DNA of 40,256 bases, from the NCBI GenBank assembly GCA_049999765.1, contig JBNGIQ010009063.1, positions 82,282 to 122,537 on the forward strand, in the 5' to 3' direction. Under the pieces are notes generated by a model. The model was not told the origin of the DNA and ran no database searches. It saw nothing but the letters and a program-made list of their open reading frames with translations. Source of the stretch: Phaeoceros laevis (taxonomy: Eukaryota; Anthocerotophyta; Anthocerotopsida; Notothyladales). The position numbers and the translations under genes were made by a program. Below, piece after piece: positions 22,649 to 34,149 of the stretch. Each line of letters starts with the position of its first letter. Position 1 is the first letter of the stretch.

Positions 22649-25318
22649 TTATGCAAACTGAGTTATCGCGCTGCGATTGGGATCGTTCGAGGTATTGGAC
22701 GCCCTGGCGTTTTCCACTATTCTCAAAACACTACCCACGTTCTCCTGCTCAAGAGATCAGACATACTTTAGTGAGTCGTATGAAGGACTTGCAGAATTTG
22801 CAGAATTTTTTAAAACCAGCACCTACCTTCCAACCATTTAGCCTACTGCGAAGATCCTTCCACTGAGCTTGCCCAAAAACTCTATCGGCACACCGGCTGC
22901 ATAGTTGGCAAAACACGTATCTCAGGCATGCATATAAAGTAACTGGACTGGGAACAAGGGGAGGGATCAACACTATTCGAGGTGAAAACGTTGGAGCCTT
23001 GCCTGATTATAACCACTTGCCGCATCTGATCCATTTTTGCCTCCAGCAACTTGGACCCAATTGCCCTTACCACCCAATATTCCACATCATCCTCAGACAC
23101 CTGTGTTCGTTACACAATACAGAGACAGAAAGTTCAGAAATGATTCATGCCCGCTACTGGTGCACTGGTCTAGACACGTCTGTGAGCACACAAAATGCAA
23201 GTCACCTTGGCATCCACCCAACTCCAAAGCAGTGCCTGAGACATGATTCATGTTTTTTCATCTTTAACCAAAGAGCCAGAAGTACCTTCAAGGTATCCCT
23301 GATTACTGGGTAAGGTATTTCCCCAGATCCCTTCGATGCAAGACCAGCAAGGGACATGAGCCTCATTTTCGTCACACAGTCTTCATGTACCAGCCCTATA
23401 ACAGAAGCACCAGAAACAAACTTGAGTGAAGTTGAGCCTCTAAATGGAGTGGACGAACAATATATCCAAATTTTTTAGAAGTAAACAGGCTGGCTCCACC
23501 TCAATCAACCCAGAAGGGATATTCCAGAAGTCAAGTACAGTTGGTTACCAAAACTTTTCAGGATGTCGGTGTTCTTTGTCTGGAAATCCAGGTAAGCATC
23601 AAGCTTGCATGAGAGGAAGATGTCCAGAAGCTGGAAAACTGTGGCATACTTCGGATCCTTTTCAAGCTGCCGTACAGCTGGCATCTCCAACAGATCACCC
23701 TGTATTGCAGATGGGACCAGGAAGATCTGGTTGAGATGAATCCACTTCCAAAAACGTTTTTACACGTGAAGAGTAAATAGCAGGGTGGCATGGCTTGAAG
23801 AGTTACAATCGAAATGAACTCACCAAATAAAAGCTGTGATCGCCCGTACGATGTTTCTGTCAAATTTAGCAGGTCAGGACAAACACAACTGCACTGTGAA
23901 GACTGGCCAGGCACAACACCAACACCTGTTCTCGGAGCATTCCGCACAGCAACAATACCAATACAGCTAAGCATACTAACGGCAATGTGGACTAAGTAGT
24001 TGTCCATGTCACATTGGCTTTCTACTCACATGAAACATATCTGGGGCCTTGACAAATTCCAGCACAGCGCGCACAGCCTCTTCTTTGGCTTCACTCAGTG
24101 TGGCAGCATCTTCACCAGCAAAAGTTGCAAGATACTTCACTAGGTATGAGTAAGAATCCTTTGCAGATCTGCAACCAAATGCAAGCCAGATGAAGTGGCG
24201 ATTCAGAAACTTTTGGTAATGAAGTATTCAGAATGCCTCCAGAAATCAAGAGCTTCGTTGAGCTCACAGCAAAAAGCAGACAGCCAGATGATCGCTCACC
24301 CCTTCACATCCTTCAATACATTGGTAGCAGTCAGATAAAGATCTCTCTTGTCAGTGGTACTGATATTCCACTCCTTGAGGAAGACATCCAGTTTCTTTAA
24401 AGAGGGAACAATAAGCTCCAAAACTTTGCCAGCTATGGCGAGCTTTACAGCCCTTTTGAAAATTAAGTAGCGACCGTAAGAATTTCCAAGCATGTTGTAC
24501 AGGTGAAACAAACTGGATCACCGTACAGGACAACCTGTGTCAGACAAATACAAGCTCGCAGGAAGAAGGTGCCAACAAAAACTGCACAACCGTGCAAACA
24601 AATACTCACATTTTAAGTCGTAATGCTGGCTTATCAATGGGCTGAACAGTCAGTTTGCTCGCAATTTGATCAGCCATTGCCAATGCCTCATCGGGGCTTT
24701 GTGCCTTAGACACCAAATTGCATATAACCGTGAAGATGCATTCAAGGTCTGGAAATGATGAGTAACCACCAGCCTGTTAGACTTCAAAGCTACCGAGAAT
24801 GTAGTCCAACGACAGACGAACAACTGATCTCCGGTCACTTCTATGACCTAAACCCAGCTACAGTCCTCCTGTGCACCGCGTAACTTAAATTGCTTTGCAA
24901 CTGCGAACCTTTTTCCGATGCATTGGCAAGCACCACATCAGCAGAAGTAAGCAGTTGATAAGCAAGCTGAGAAAATCTCCCCGCCCCCAAGTGGGATTCA
25001 GCTTCTTCACAAAAACGTGCTACTTGCGGCTCCGCTATCTGCAATCACAATGTGCTTCGATCAGAGTTCCGCTTGGAATGAATGACCGCGATAGAAAGCT
25101 TAGCGTGGCCAGTGTTCAGCTGTAGGCTCGATAATCCGAAACTTGAGGGAGAACATGTGCACCCCTAACAAAGGATCCCCAATGCTGAATCCAAAACTAG
25201 CTAGCCAAAGCTTAGAAATTTGCACCTCTGCTCCACCTTGAGACCATGCCAATTCGGCAATGTACCGTGCAACGGCCAGCGTTGGCTCTTCGTCTGACGT
25301 TTCCACCAGAGTCGCCAT
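22649..25318 (-). CDS. EIF3M: Translation initiation factor eIF3 subunit M
   Basis: PCI-domain subunit of the eIF3 complex that loads the 40S ribosome during initiation. Ten exons (minus): 25318-25226, 25038-24909, 24748-24610, 24512-24300, 24168-24030, 23699-23549, 23395-23286, 23100-23003, 22896-22827, 22744-22649. They join in frame to 412 aa, close to Arabidopsis eIF3m (about 417). Recognisable blocks are MATLVETSDEEPTLAVARY, LFHLYNMLGNSYGRY, LIVPSLKKLDVFLKEWNI, LSEAKEEAVRAVLEFVK, LLEMPAVRQLEKDP, EDCVTKMRLMSLAGLAS, then in the PCI winged helix DDVEYWVVRAIGSKLLEAKM, MRQVVIIS and RVFGQAQW. The eighth intron begins with GC instead of GT. The last exon (ENVGSVLRIVE...) is placed by frame and position. 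Intact housekeeping gene. Confidence 0.95.
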
Positions 25319-25781
25319 GATTGGCACAATAGACCGTCGCTGCACCCGAGTTGTGGAAACAACCGAGAGTAGCAGACTGGCAGGAAGGTTAGGGCTTCAC
25401 TAGGAAATGAAATGGAAACTCTAGGTTCCACCTTAGGGTTATCTTATCCCCAGAAAATCGAACTAAAAACAGTTTAAGAAGTATGAGTCAAGGTTATTTA
25501 CATCTATATGAAATCAGCGAGTAACCTGCGGTTAATTAGAAGGGTTATTTCTCTCATTTCCGGGGGACAGTACCCGCCTGGGTACTGCCACTCACTCAAA
25601 AACAGCAGCGTGCCTACCTGTGTATATCCAGCAACTTCTGCATATAACAAGAAAAACAATGCCTGAACTGGGGTGAATACGGTACGGTGAATACGGTACC
25701 GTATTCACTTGGGTGAATACGGTACTTGACTGGTATGCTGAAGTATACTTGTAATAAAATTTCTAGCCTTATAGTATGACG
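25319..25781. other. eIF3m promoter / tRNA-Leu upstream region
   Basis: Contains the eIF3m leader and promoter and an array of GTGAATACGGTAC repeats at about 25673-25724 (separate entry). The array ends about 60 bp before tRNA-Leu. Confidence 0.5.
25673..25724. repeat. GTGAATACGGTAC repeats with a 22-bp palindrome
   Basis: Three direct copies and one inverted copy of GTGAATACGGTAC. The inverted pair makes a perfect 22-bp palindrome at 25687-25708, centred on GGTACC. It lies just upstream of tRNA-Leu. Confidence 0.85.
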
Positions 25782-25862
25782 GTTGACATGGCCGAGTTGG
25801 TCTAAGGCGCCAGATTAAGGTTCTGGTCCGAAAGGGCATGGGTTCGAATCCCATTGTCAACA
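25782..25862 (+). tRNA. tRNA-Leu (anticodon AAG)
   Basis: 81-nt type II tRNA. Acceptor GTTGACA pairs with TGTCAAC plus discriminator A. The D region is TGGCCGAGTTGGTCTAAGGC. Anticodon stem CCAGA/TCTGG has loop TTAAGGT, so the anticodon is AAG (25817-25819). A long variable arm (TCCGAAAGGG region) is followed by T arm ATGGG-TTCGAAT-CCCAT. No intron and no encoded CCA. T5 at 25885-25889 is a plausible Pol III stop. Confidence 0.95.
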
Positions 25863-26341
25863 TTCGTTGCTTTCGGATTAACTGTTTTTCCTCGAGCTGG
25901 CGTCTCTCCAGGTTTCAAAGCGTCACACTCATGTGAAGGAACTTTCGAAGGGACCTGTAGAGAGTTCGGTTCTTCCTGTTGTCATGGGACTCTCTCGGCA
26001 ATATCCCGCTTTGGAGGGAGGGTGTTCATCGTGCTTGCCACCGTTGGCAACTTGGGACGAAGAGTCAAAAGGCAGAAAATGAGAGGGTGCAATACAGTTA
26101 GAATGGACTGCAGGGGAGGGGTGGAAACGACCGACGAGGCGCGGACGAGTTGATGGTTGTCTCGATGGTTCAATGGTTGAGGCGACGATGTTTCGGTCTG
26201 CTGCTTACACACACGGACCGTCATGGACAGGGGGATGGTGCCTTCGAATTTTTCAGTACATGAGTATTCAGTTTAACAGCTGAATATCCAAGTCGGCACG
26301 CTACAAGACAGGGCCACACACAGCCGTGCCACCATCGCTGG
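25863..26341. other. Intergenic, tRNA-Leu to coiled-coil gene 3' end
   Basis: About 480 bp with no gene seen. Likely the 3' UTR of the coiled-coil gene plus spacer. Confidence 0.5.
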
Positions 26342-29300
26342 TCATAACCGCTTTCCCCCACAAAGATGAAGCCGCCCGCTTCCAATTCTGTGCCTGAACC
26401 GTATCCTCTGTACGACATATTCCTCTGCCTTGATGCCGTGCTTCCATCTGTGCCATCTGCGCTGAAAGCTTCCAGGAGAAGCATCCGACCTTGCAGTATT
26501 GTCCGTTACACATCGAGAGGGCCTGTCCCCTATTGACATTGCTGCAAACCCTGCTTCAATACCCGCGGAAAAGCCTCTAAACTCGATCATGGTAGATTCA
26601 CTGGTGGTGGCTACTCGGTCGCTGTCCCAGTTGTGTGCACGAGATTCACGGCTTGCATCCTAAGACCATAAACCGAAAGCAATGAGGTAGTGAGGAAAAA
26701 CATATCGCCCTTGCAACCTGATAACTGTAAGCCATACTCATACAAACCTCGCAGACACCCCGTCATGATCCATTTTCGCACTTTCAGGAAAGTCATGGAT
26801 GCAAGTGATAGCCAGTTTCACTTCAAATGATGCAAAAACGAAGCCCACATTCCAGATCTCAAACTTCGTGGCTTAACGCACATCGAGACAAAAGATATGT
26901 CTGGTCCTGCTGGTGGTGCAGGATCACAGCTCTCTTATTCCATTCCCGTTGAATCAAGGCGTGCATAACAGTAAAGCCATAACAACTGAGAAACTCATCC
27001 AACTCCACTGCACCACAATACTCAATCAGTTCAAATTCCACACATGCTGCTAACACTACATGAAACAAGTTACCGGGAGTTTCATAACATACCTTGTGAA
27101 TTTTGTCATTCCTAGAAAATTTAGGCCCATAATCAACCTCAGTCTCCCAGTCAAGCCAGGGCAGGACTAGCCCATCTTGATGAGAGTCAGATAACGATAA
27201 CTCTGTAGGGCTTTTCACCAAAGAAGGGCTTCTCACCAAAGAAACGTCAGTGTGCATATCATTTCCAATTAGCATAGCTTCCGGTAGCTTCCTGCCGGGC
27301 CTCGGGGAGCTTGGGGTGCTTCTAGTTGGGGTGCTGCTAGTTGTCCTGCTTGGACTTCTGATCCTTATCGGCTGTTTTCCTGAACTAGATGCGTCTTGAC
27401 CCTCAGCATCCAGTCCTGATATCGAGACACACTCTTCGAAGTACCTTCTGGCATCCTCATCCAAGGTCTTGGACACCCACTGCTTATCTGCACATCCTCT
27501 CAGCATTTGCCTTTCTAGAGGGCCCTGGAATTATGGCATAATGGTGTCAAATGCAGAACTATGTGGACTGGCGCAAATGAAGTCACGACAAGTTTAGGTG
27601 CAACTGTGAACTGGTTCCATGAACATCAACTAACAAATGTCTTGAACTTTGATCTGGTATATATGTTGGAACGTACCCTTTTCACTTGTTGACTTCCACT
27701 CGCCGGGAGCATCTCCTTCACGAACTTCACAAGGTCCAAGCACCGTCTCTCTTCAACGGCTAATTGTGCCCAAAGTTCCTGAGCCCTTTTTTCTGACTGG
27801 TCAAATAATAAGAGACACCTTCAGCTTAAATGACCAAAAGCTTTCACAAAGCTCAACAATCCGGGCATCGAACTGCTATGGCGCAATGATCTTGAAAAAG
27901 TTCCACAAAGGCAACAGAATTCACAAGAATCCAAAGGATCATCAAATAAGAAAAAAGCACCACCTGCTCCAGCTTAGCGGCGAACTCCTTGCGAACTTCA
28001 GCCACAGCCTGGAACACTTCGGAGTGAACTGATCCTGGGGAAATTACCCCCACAGATGGAGCATCTGGGGATGAAGGCTCCTTACAAATTGACTGTCCAA
28101 TACCAAACTTTACAGAAATTATGATATGGGCAGAGTCATGCATCGAACATTGGTGGGAAAAACTGAAAAATATATACCTGCTCCAGCTCAATCCTTAGAT
28201 CAGCAACAGCCTTTCTGACTTCCGCACGCATGGCATTGTAAAGACCAATGGCATCCGGTTCCCCAGAAGGAGGATCACTCTCCAAAGGCTGCCAGAACCC
28301 AGTCCAAGAAGTAAGTTTCTTGCACTCCCAAGTTTGCAACCCAACCCAATTCTAGAATGATACAGGCAAGAACCTTCTCTGACTGAGTTCAAAACTGGCA
28401 CCCAAAAAAAGACTCAGACTTCAATAGAGAAAGCACGCGCTCATCAGCATATGTAACTCTGCAACACGTACATCAGAGACCCGTGCCTGCGTATTGATTT
28501 TCATTTGGGCATGCACTGCTCGAATAGTTTTTTCTTCAATTTCCACCTCACGACTATCCTTTGCCTGCTCATTCTCAGAACGCCTTTCTCCATGCCTCTG
28601 CAAAACCATAACAACAATGACTTTTTGACAGGTTCCCTGATTTCAATGCTCAGTGACAACGTGAAAAGTACAGCGTTGGCTGTACTTGAACATGGCTGAG
28701 AGAAACTGTGCACAAACTCACGGAAAGGAACCATGAACTGCTGAACTTAAGACAGCCTGGCTCCTTTTGACTGCTACTACTGGGAAGGAGAAGAGGTGGC
28801 ATACACAAACTACGCCAGCTTGAGAGGTCGACAAATCGAGCTGACTTGAAGATCTTCTAAGTCCACTGCAGTGCCTGCACTTATAACCACGAGCTACGTC
28901 CTTCCTCAATGAGCTGAAGTCCAGGCTGGTTCTTTGATACCGGCGTGGCTGACCATATCCTTCAGCTTCACTCTGTGGAGAAGAGCGAGCAACTAAGAGG
29001 GAGGCACAAGTGCATTCAACAGAAGTTGCAAGCTCCTTACAACTTTGCACCGACATGGACACTGTGCCACCTTTTAGAGGGTGCTAGAGGAATAATCAGA
29101 AGAATTGAGTTCATATGCGATATTGGCAGATGAAGACTCACCTCTGAATCACTTGATTGTCGAGACCAGTACCCCCTTACATGAACCCCTGCGTCTGTCA
29201 GTCCGTGGCGGCCATCTCCCCCTGAGCCAGAGTCAGACAAGTATCTGGGCGACGAGTCCGACAAGCTTTTCGACCTTCTATGACCTCGTTTTTGAGGAGC

Positions 29301-29387
29301 ACTGGGTTTGGGTTCGGACGAGGAACTGTCGCGTGATCCTATGCTGCAGTTCCTTTTGGTGGTTGACCTAAACGCAGCTACTGCCAT
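26342..29387 (-). CDS. Plant coiled-coil protein, function unknown
   Basis: Eight exons (minus): 29387-29142, 28972-about 28814, 28597-about 28472, 28288-28178, 28092-27964, 27796-27677, 27524-27093, 26659-26342. All are phase 0, about 546 aa. The N terminus is basic and Ser-rich (RRSKSLSDSSPR). Exons 3-6 give a long charged, heptad-like region (EIEEKTIRAVHAQMK, AMRAEVRKAVADLRIELEQ, AVAEVRKEFAAKLEQ, LWAQLAVEER, LVKFVKEMLP). Then come a Ser/Pro/Thr-rich stretch (SSTPTRSTPSSPRPG), LVLPWLDWETEVD and a tail RIRFRHRIGSGRLHLCGG. The pattern resembles a plant-only coiled-coil family I recall without a firm name, so no function is given. The ends of exons 2 and 3 and the last exon are the least certain. 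A decayed partial copy lies at 34.6-35.15 kb. Confidence 0.72.
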
Positions 29388-30773
29388 GGTTCTTCAAGCT
29401 GCAAGACTAACTTTGCAACACCTACTCTCAAAGATCCTACATTGGACGTCTATGCCAGGAATCTGCACGCGACCCTTATTCCTCAACAGCAGACAAGGCA
29501 GAGCCTGCGTCTAGAACAATTCCTGCCTGAATGCTTGCTACGCCATTTGACGGACAAGCAAAGGATGCCTAATTCCCACGCCTCCAATTGCCGTGCAATC
29601 ACCATAGGCCAATTGCCGAACAGCACGAGTGGAAGTGAGACCTGTTAGCAGCCTCGATTTAGTGGCGCCCCAAAGCTGCCGCAGAACTGTGTCCATCCGC
29701 CTGAGGCAATCAGGCCAGCGCTCCGCGATGAAGAGGCAATTGTTCCTCATATCCGACGCCAAAGACTTGTAGTTCATCCCCATACTCGGTAGCTGGGAGT
29801 CCAAAACCCATGGTTTCGTGCCCCAATCAGTGCAGGATTGCAACAGACAGGCAACGCACTCTGAGATCTGCCTAGTACGACGACATCAAGACAGCAGCAG
29901 TGTCTCAGGAGAGGCGAGAATTCACATTGATCAATTTAGCATCACCCTGGTGCACCCCACACTCATCCTCCGCCACACATTGCCCCGAGCTCCGCGGACT
30001 GAACCTGTCCAGGCCTGGAGAGCGCAAGCGAGCGCTCCTGCATCAGCATCGGTCGAAATTGCCCTGCCACAGCACATTCATTCCTCGCGACAGGATCTGG
30101 GTCAGGCAGCAACTCCAGGGAGCCTGCAGGGGTTTGGCAAAACCCCCGTTCCAGGAAGGGACATGTGCACGACCAGGCAGGCAAACCGGGGGGGCAAATG
30201 GCGGATTGCGGCGGCCCTGGCGCCTGCCAACCGGCTCGAGCGGTGCAGGCAGGCAGGGCGCAGAGAACGCGGCGTTCGGGATCGCAGCCGACGCCAAGCC
30301 GTGCGCGATCCGGCGCCGGGGCAGGCAAGCCAGGTGGGAGAGGAGGAAAAGCAGGGGAGTGGCATCCGAGGTCGTGGCGCCACAGTGGCAAAAGCGTCCC
30401 TCAAGGTGGCGCTCACATTGCTTCCCCGCCGCTTTCTCCTCGCGCTCTTATATTAGAAGCCGATCTTCAGTCGGAGGGAGGTCTTTCCGCCAATAAACTT
30501 AACCCTAACTTGTGTTACTACGTCAGAGAGGGGACTGATGAGGTAAAGGCCGGGGCCACACCGGGCTGTTTTACCAAAGTTCCAAATAGTTTTTAAGGGG
30601 TGGCCGTTCACACCAGGCCCTCGGAAGCTCCGAAGATGAGCCGGACTTCCGAGAAACACCTGATAGCCTCGGAGCCCTCCGAGGCTGTCCGAGGGCCTCT
30701 GAGCGCCACGAGGCGGTGTGGGGGGCCTTAACCTTGGACTACGAGAGGTCTATGCCAACTTCTCGTGCCACTT
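29388..30773. other. GC-rich leader/promoter block between coiled-coil gene and GH3-3
   Basis: Strongly GC-rich at about 29990-30420, which makes long ORFs on both strands without any family resemblance. It is best read as promoter and 5' leader of the coiled-coil gene. At 30646-30690 is a GCCTCGGA-GCCC-TCCGAGGC hairpin (30666-30685) in a CCTCGGAG-rich patch. An imperfect repeat of TAACCTT...TACGAG..GGTCT occurs near 30729 and again near 30787, the latter reaching into the end of GH3-3. Confidence 0.5.
30446..30456 (-). promoter_or_regulatory. Candidate TATA box for the coiled-coil gene
   Basis: The minus strand reads TAATATAAGAG here, immediately before the GC-rich block. It is about 1.06 kb upstream of the coiled-coil start codon, so a long or spliced leader would be needed. 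The match is short and could be chance. Confidence 0.3.
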
Positions 30774-32916
30774 TTAACCCTGATGAGGTAACCTTGTACT
30801 TCGAGCGGTCTCTGTGACTGCCGCATCGAGAATGGCCAGTGCCGGGTTCCCAGCTTTGTATCCTCGGGGACATTTGAACTGCGGATTTCCCGCATCCACT
30901 GCAGCTCGTGCGATGAGGTCGAACGTCCCGGGCCGCACAACTCTCAGCTCCAAGGGAGCTATAGCGCCGATGTTGCGTCCCCTTCGGTAGGGTTCGCTCA
31001 AGGCAGCCTCCATGGTGTGGCAGACCTCTGCCAGGGCCTGCTCGCTAAGGCGGATGGGATCTGCTCCGGCGGCGAATTGACTGATTTCCCAGAAGATCAC
31101 GTAATGGCCGGGAATGGAGTCCAGGCTTACGCAGCTGGTGAAGTCATAGAGTCGGGCATTGGCAGGTAAGTGCTTTTCGGCAGCTTGGTTCACCGCCTCC
31201 AAAAGCTCCTTCTCCTCTGTCTTGTCGGTGTGGATGCTTAGAATGACATTTCTCCGGCCTAGAACTTTGAACTTGGGCGCCTGATGGTAAAAGCCCACGC
31301 ATTGCAGCACGTCTCCTATCTTGTACCTCCAGAGACCTAATTTCACACTAGTCAGGACAAGCTTCAGCTGGCTGGTTTATGCAAGAGGTCAATGGAAGCA
31401 ATTCAGGTGATACCTCAAAGCTTGTGATCACACGTGTTACCTTCCCCGTTGCTGATTACGGGCTCGTATTTCTCGCCTGGTTTCACACCTGCTAGACTCA
31501 CAATTTCTACCTCGTCCTCCTTTTCTTGTATGGAAAGCACTTTTGTGTGCTGTGTCACATCGTCAGGCTGCTCCGTCCTCAGCCTCAGGAATTCGAAGTA
31601 GATCTGGTGGTCGTGTAGCATGACGTAGAAAGTCTCGTCTGGTGGGTTCAGCAGACAAGGGTTGAAAGCATAGAAGCCCTCCGAACCCAGGTAGAAAGCG
31701 CTAAGCAAGGGGAGCTGGGAGTTGGTCAGGAACTTGATGTAGTCCACGTACTGAAGCATGGAACCGGTGGTTGTGGTATGTATGCACTTTGCTTGAGGCC
31801 AGAGGCGAGTCACTACGCCTTTCCAGGAATCCTTGCTGCATTCTGCCCTAATCAAGTCTGCGAGCTCGGGGTTTGGTGGAGTGAGAAGCTTGGTCACAGC
31901 TGCACGTGCAGAAGGGTCAGTGACCAGACTGCTGAGCTGACCAGTCTCTATGTCTCTGCATATGTCCCCCCAGGTCTCTTTCAACAAATTGAAGGCGAAG
32001 GCCAGACCAGAGGCAAAAAGGGCTCCAATTTCCGTCACTTGAGAGGACCGGAGTAGCCCAGAAAGAAGATGGCAGTATGTAGACTGCCTGAAATCTGGGC
32101 AAAGAATGACTTCAACTGGACTGGACATGGTAGTGGCGGCAGCTCGAAGGAATTCGGGTCTGGTAAAGGCGAAAGTAGATGAAGGTGACATCGGTAGGCC
32201 TCCTGGAGCTCTGTCTTTCCTGCCCGCCGTAAAGAAGTGCATGCCCAGTGCTCCTTCTGATGTCCCATCCGAGCTTCTGAACAGGCATTTGTCATGCCAT
32301 CAACACAGGTTAGTGAGACCGAGAATTCTGGTTGCGGTGTAGTTGCTGTGATGGACTTCGATAAGCAATCGTTCCTGAACTTACATAGCTTCCGTGTCTC
32401 TCCATGGATCTAGGGCCGCAAACGGGAGCCGGCATTGAAAGGCCTGGCGGTAGTTTGACGCTTTCCTCACCGTTGACATCCTTAATCGTGTGTGTGGAAA
32501 GATCTTCCGCTTCCCGGAGGACGTCCCTGAACTGCATTGATCAGCCGGTGAGTTAACTGGCCTGTCAGCGTATACACGAAATGAGCGTGCCATATTGGGT
32601 CTCTGAATCTCCATGCCAATAGGACGTTATACCTGATCACTAGCATATTCAATTCCTCGCAGGTTAGGATGGGCGAGGTGTCCCCCTCCAGAATCCTCTT
32701 CATGTCCTGCACTATGGCATCATAATCGATCACAGGGAGAAGCTCTTTGAACGACTTGAGATCTGTTTGCCCTTTGAAGCCGTGCCTTCGCAGGTACTGG
32801 CATTCGGCATCCTTCTTCAAAATATGTTGTAACACTTTCTCCTGCAGCTCCGCGAAATCCTCCAGAGACTTGTGGTAATCTGCAATGATAGACTCAGGAT
32901 GTCCAGCTCCTGCCAT
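30774..32916 (-). CDS. GH3: GH3 acyl-acid amido synthetase, copy 3
   Basis: Third GH3 paralogue, opposite in direction to the tandem pair and about 23 kb from it. Four exons (minus): 32916-32633, 32531-32385, 32276-31441, 31336-30774; in frame, 609 aa. Phases equal the other copies and exon 1 has the same 284 nt. Motifs are SSGTSSGKRK across exons 1/2, YLGSEGFYAFNPCLL, IYFEF, LWRYKIGDVLQ and HTDKTEEKEL, and C-terminal RPGTF...FKCPRG. Exon 2 is 147 nt against 102 in the paralogues if the strong GTAAGT donor is used. A weak in-phase donor (GTTTGC) would give 108 nt. The start MAGAGHPES matches the paralogues; the frame is open upstream with another ATG at 33006. No break seen. Confidence 0.94.
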
Positions 32917-33300
32917 TGCTGGATGATCAGGTGCTGTGTGAGAGGGACGTCTCCTGCGTTTGCTACCACCACAGGGACTTCTTATCCTGCCCTTGTTATC
33001 CCGCACCCCAGAAGTTCATGTTCATACAGCTGAGATGCCGTACCTGATTGGATGCAATAATTCTAAAGTGGATAGGCCACTACTGTCCTACCAACCGGTT
33101 GCAACGCCATAAGCAACATGTGTAGTAAAGGTGCATGTACCGCTGGCAGTTACTGCTGCTGTACGACTACAAATAAATGATAATATACTAGGCCACGCGC
33201 TGGAGCAAGCACTAAAAGTCACATCTTTTTCTCTTTCTCCGTGATTCATGGGCACCACATGTTGTGGCCGCATGCATCCGGCTTCCAGGAATCGCACAGG
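32917..33300. other. GH3-3 upstream region
   Basis: Promoter side of the third GH3 gene. No TGTCTC or paired TGACG element is seen here, unlike copy 1. No gene. Confidence 0.5.
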
Positions 33301-34060
33301 CTAGAGTAGTAGGTGGGGTCTTGTTGGTTGCCCTCCAGACAGATGCTCGGCACTGCTAAAGGCGAATTGGTGGCTACAACTGCAACGTTCAGGAACTCGG
33401 AGCTGTGCTTCCGTATGGTAAGAGCAGGAAATTCTTAGTATGCAAGCTCGCAGGAGAGTCCGGCCTGGCCTCTGGGATCCGGAAAGTGGCCAGCAATTCT
33501 GGTATGGACAGCACTGCTCTTGGGGAGCCTGGTGCCTGGACAGCACAAAAGCAGTTGAGTTCTCAGGTTCTAGCTCGACAAGACTGTTGAAACATCGCCT
33601 TCGAGGAATTCCTCGCTCTAAATCACCATGGCTTTTGCAGGCATTCAGCAGTGCTATCCACCCCACAACATCATTTTGGAAAGACATACTTCGCATATCT
33701 TCTGCTTCCTTCAGGCGTCCTGTTCGCCCAAGAAGCTCAACCATGAAGTTGTAGTGATGTATTATAGGTGATGCTTGTCCACCATCATTTTGAAGTACTG
33801 CCGACCTTCGTCTACAAGGCCCTCGTGACTGCATTTCACAAGAAGACAAATTGAAGTTGCACAGTCGGGTTCAACACCTTGCTGCCGCAGTTCTTCGAAA
33901 ATGTGCATAGCCATCTGGCTATCACTATGTTGAGCATATCCGTTCAGCAAAGCAGTCCATGTCACTACGTCACGAGAGGGCAGTGTGTCAAACAATTTGC
34001 GAAATCCTCCAAGCTCTGCGCTCAAGGAGGGGCTTCTCCGGCATGCAGGGGGAAAACCAG
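33301..34060 (-). pseudogene. PPR (PLS-type) protein fragment, frameshifted
   Basis: Minus strand. One frame (about 34030-33765) gives FDTLPSRDVVTWTALLNGYA, a recognisable PPR motif, then IFEELRQQGVEPD and CSHEGLVDEGRQYFKMM. A one-base shift near 33770 moves the match to another frame, giving HHYNFMVELLGRTGRLKEAE, DVVGWIALLNACKSHGDLER and a degraded ELEPENSTAFVL. This order (P, L, S motifs, then the start of the E region) is typical of the C-terminal end of plant organelle RNA-editing PPR proteins. The N-terminal repeats are missing; upstream the sequence turns into the GC-rich minisatellite. A short remnant, certainly not functional as it stands. Confidence 0.85.
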
Positions 34061-34149
34061 GGGCCTTCTCCCCAGGACTTCCCTCTCCAGTACTGTCCAT
34101 AAGGGCTTCATGAACCAGTGGACATCGCAGGAGCTGTGGGCACGGCCCT

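Noticed and set aside
25811-25826. tRNA-Leu read with anticodon UAA
   Set aside because: Placing the five-base stem CCAGA/TCTGG leaves loop TTAAGGT, whose positions 34-36 are AAG.
28487-28597. Second GC-AG intron after INTQ in the coiled-coil gene
   Set aside because: A canonical GTACGT donor 15 nt further on is in the same phase, so a GC donor is not needed.
29818-30596. Several overlapping ORFs on both strands (up to 212 codons)
   Set aside because: All arise in a GC-rich block where stops are rare. No domain, and the proline/arginine-rich composition is typical of non-coding GC-rich DNA.
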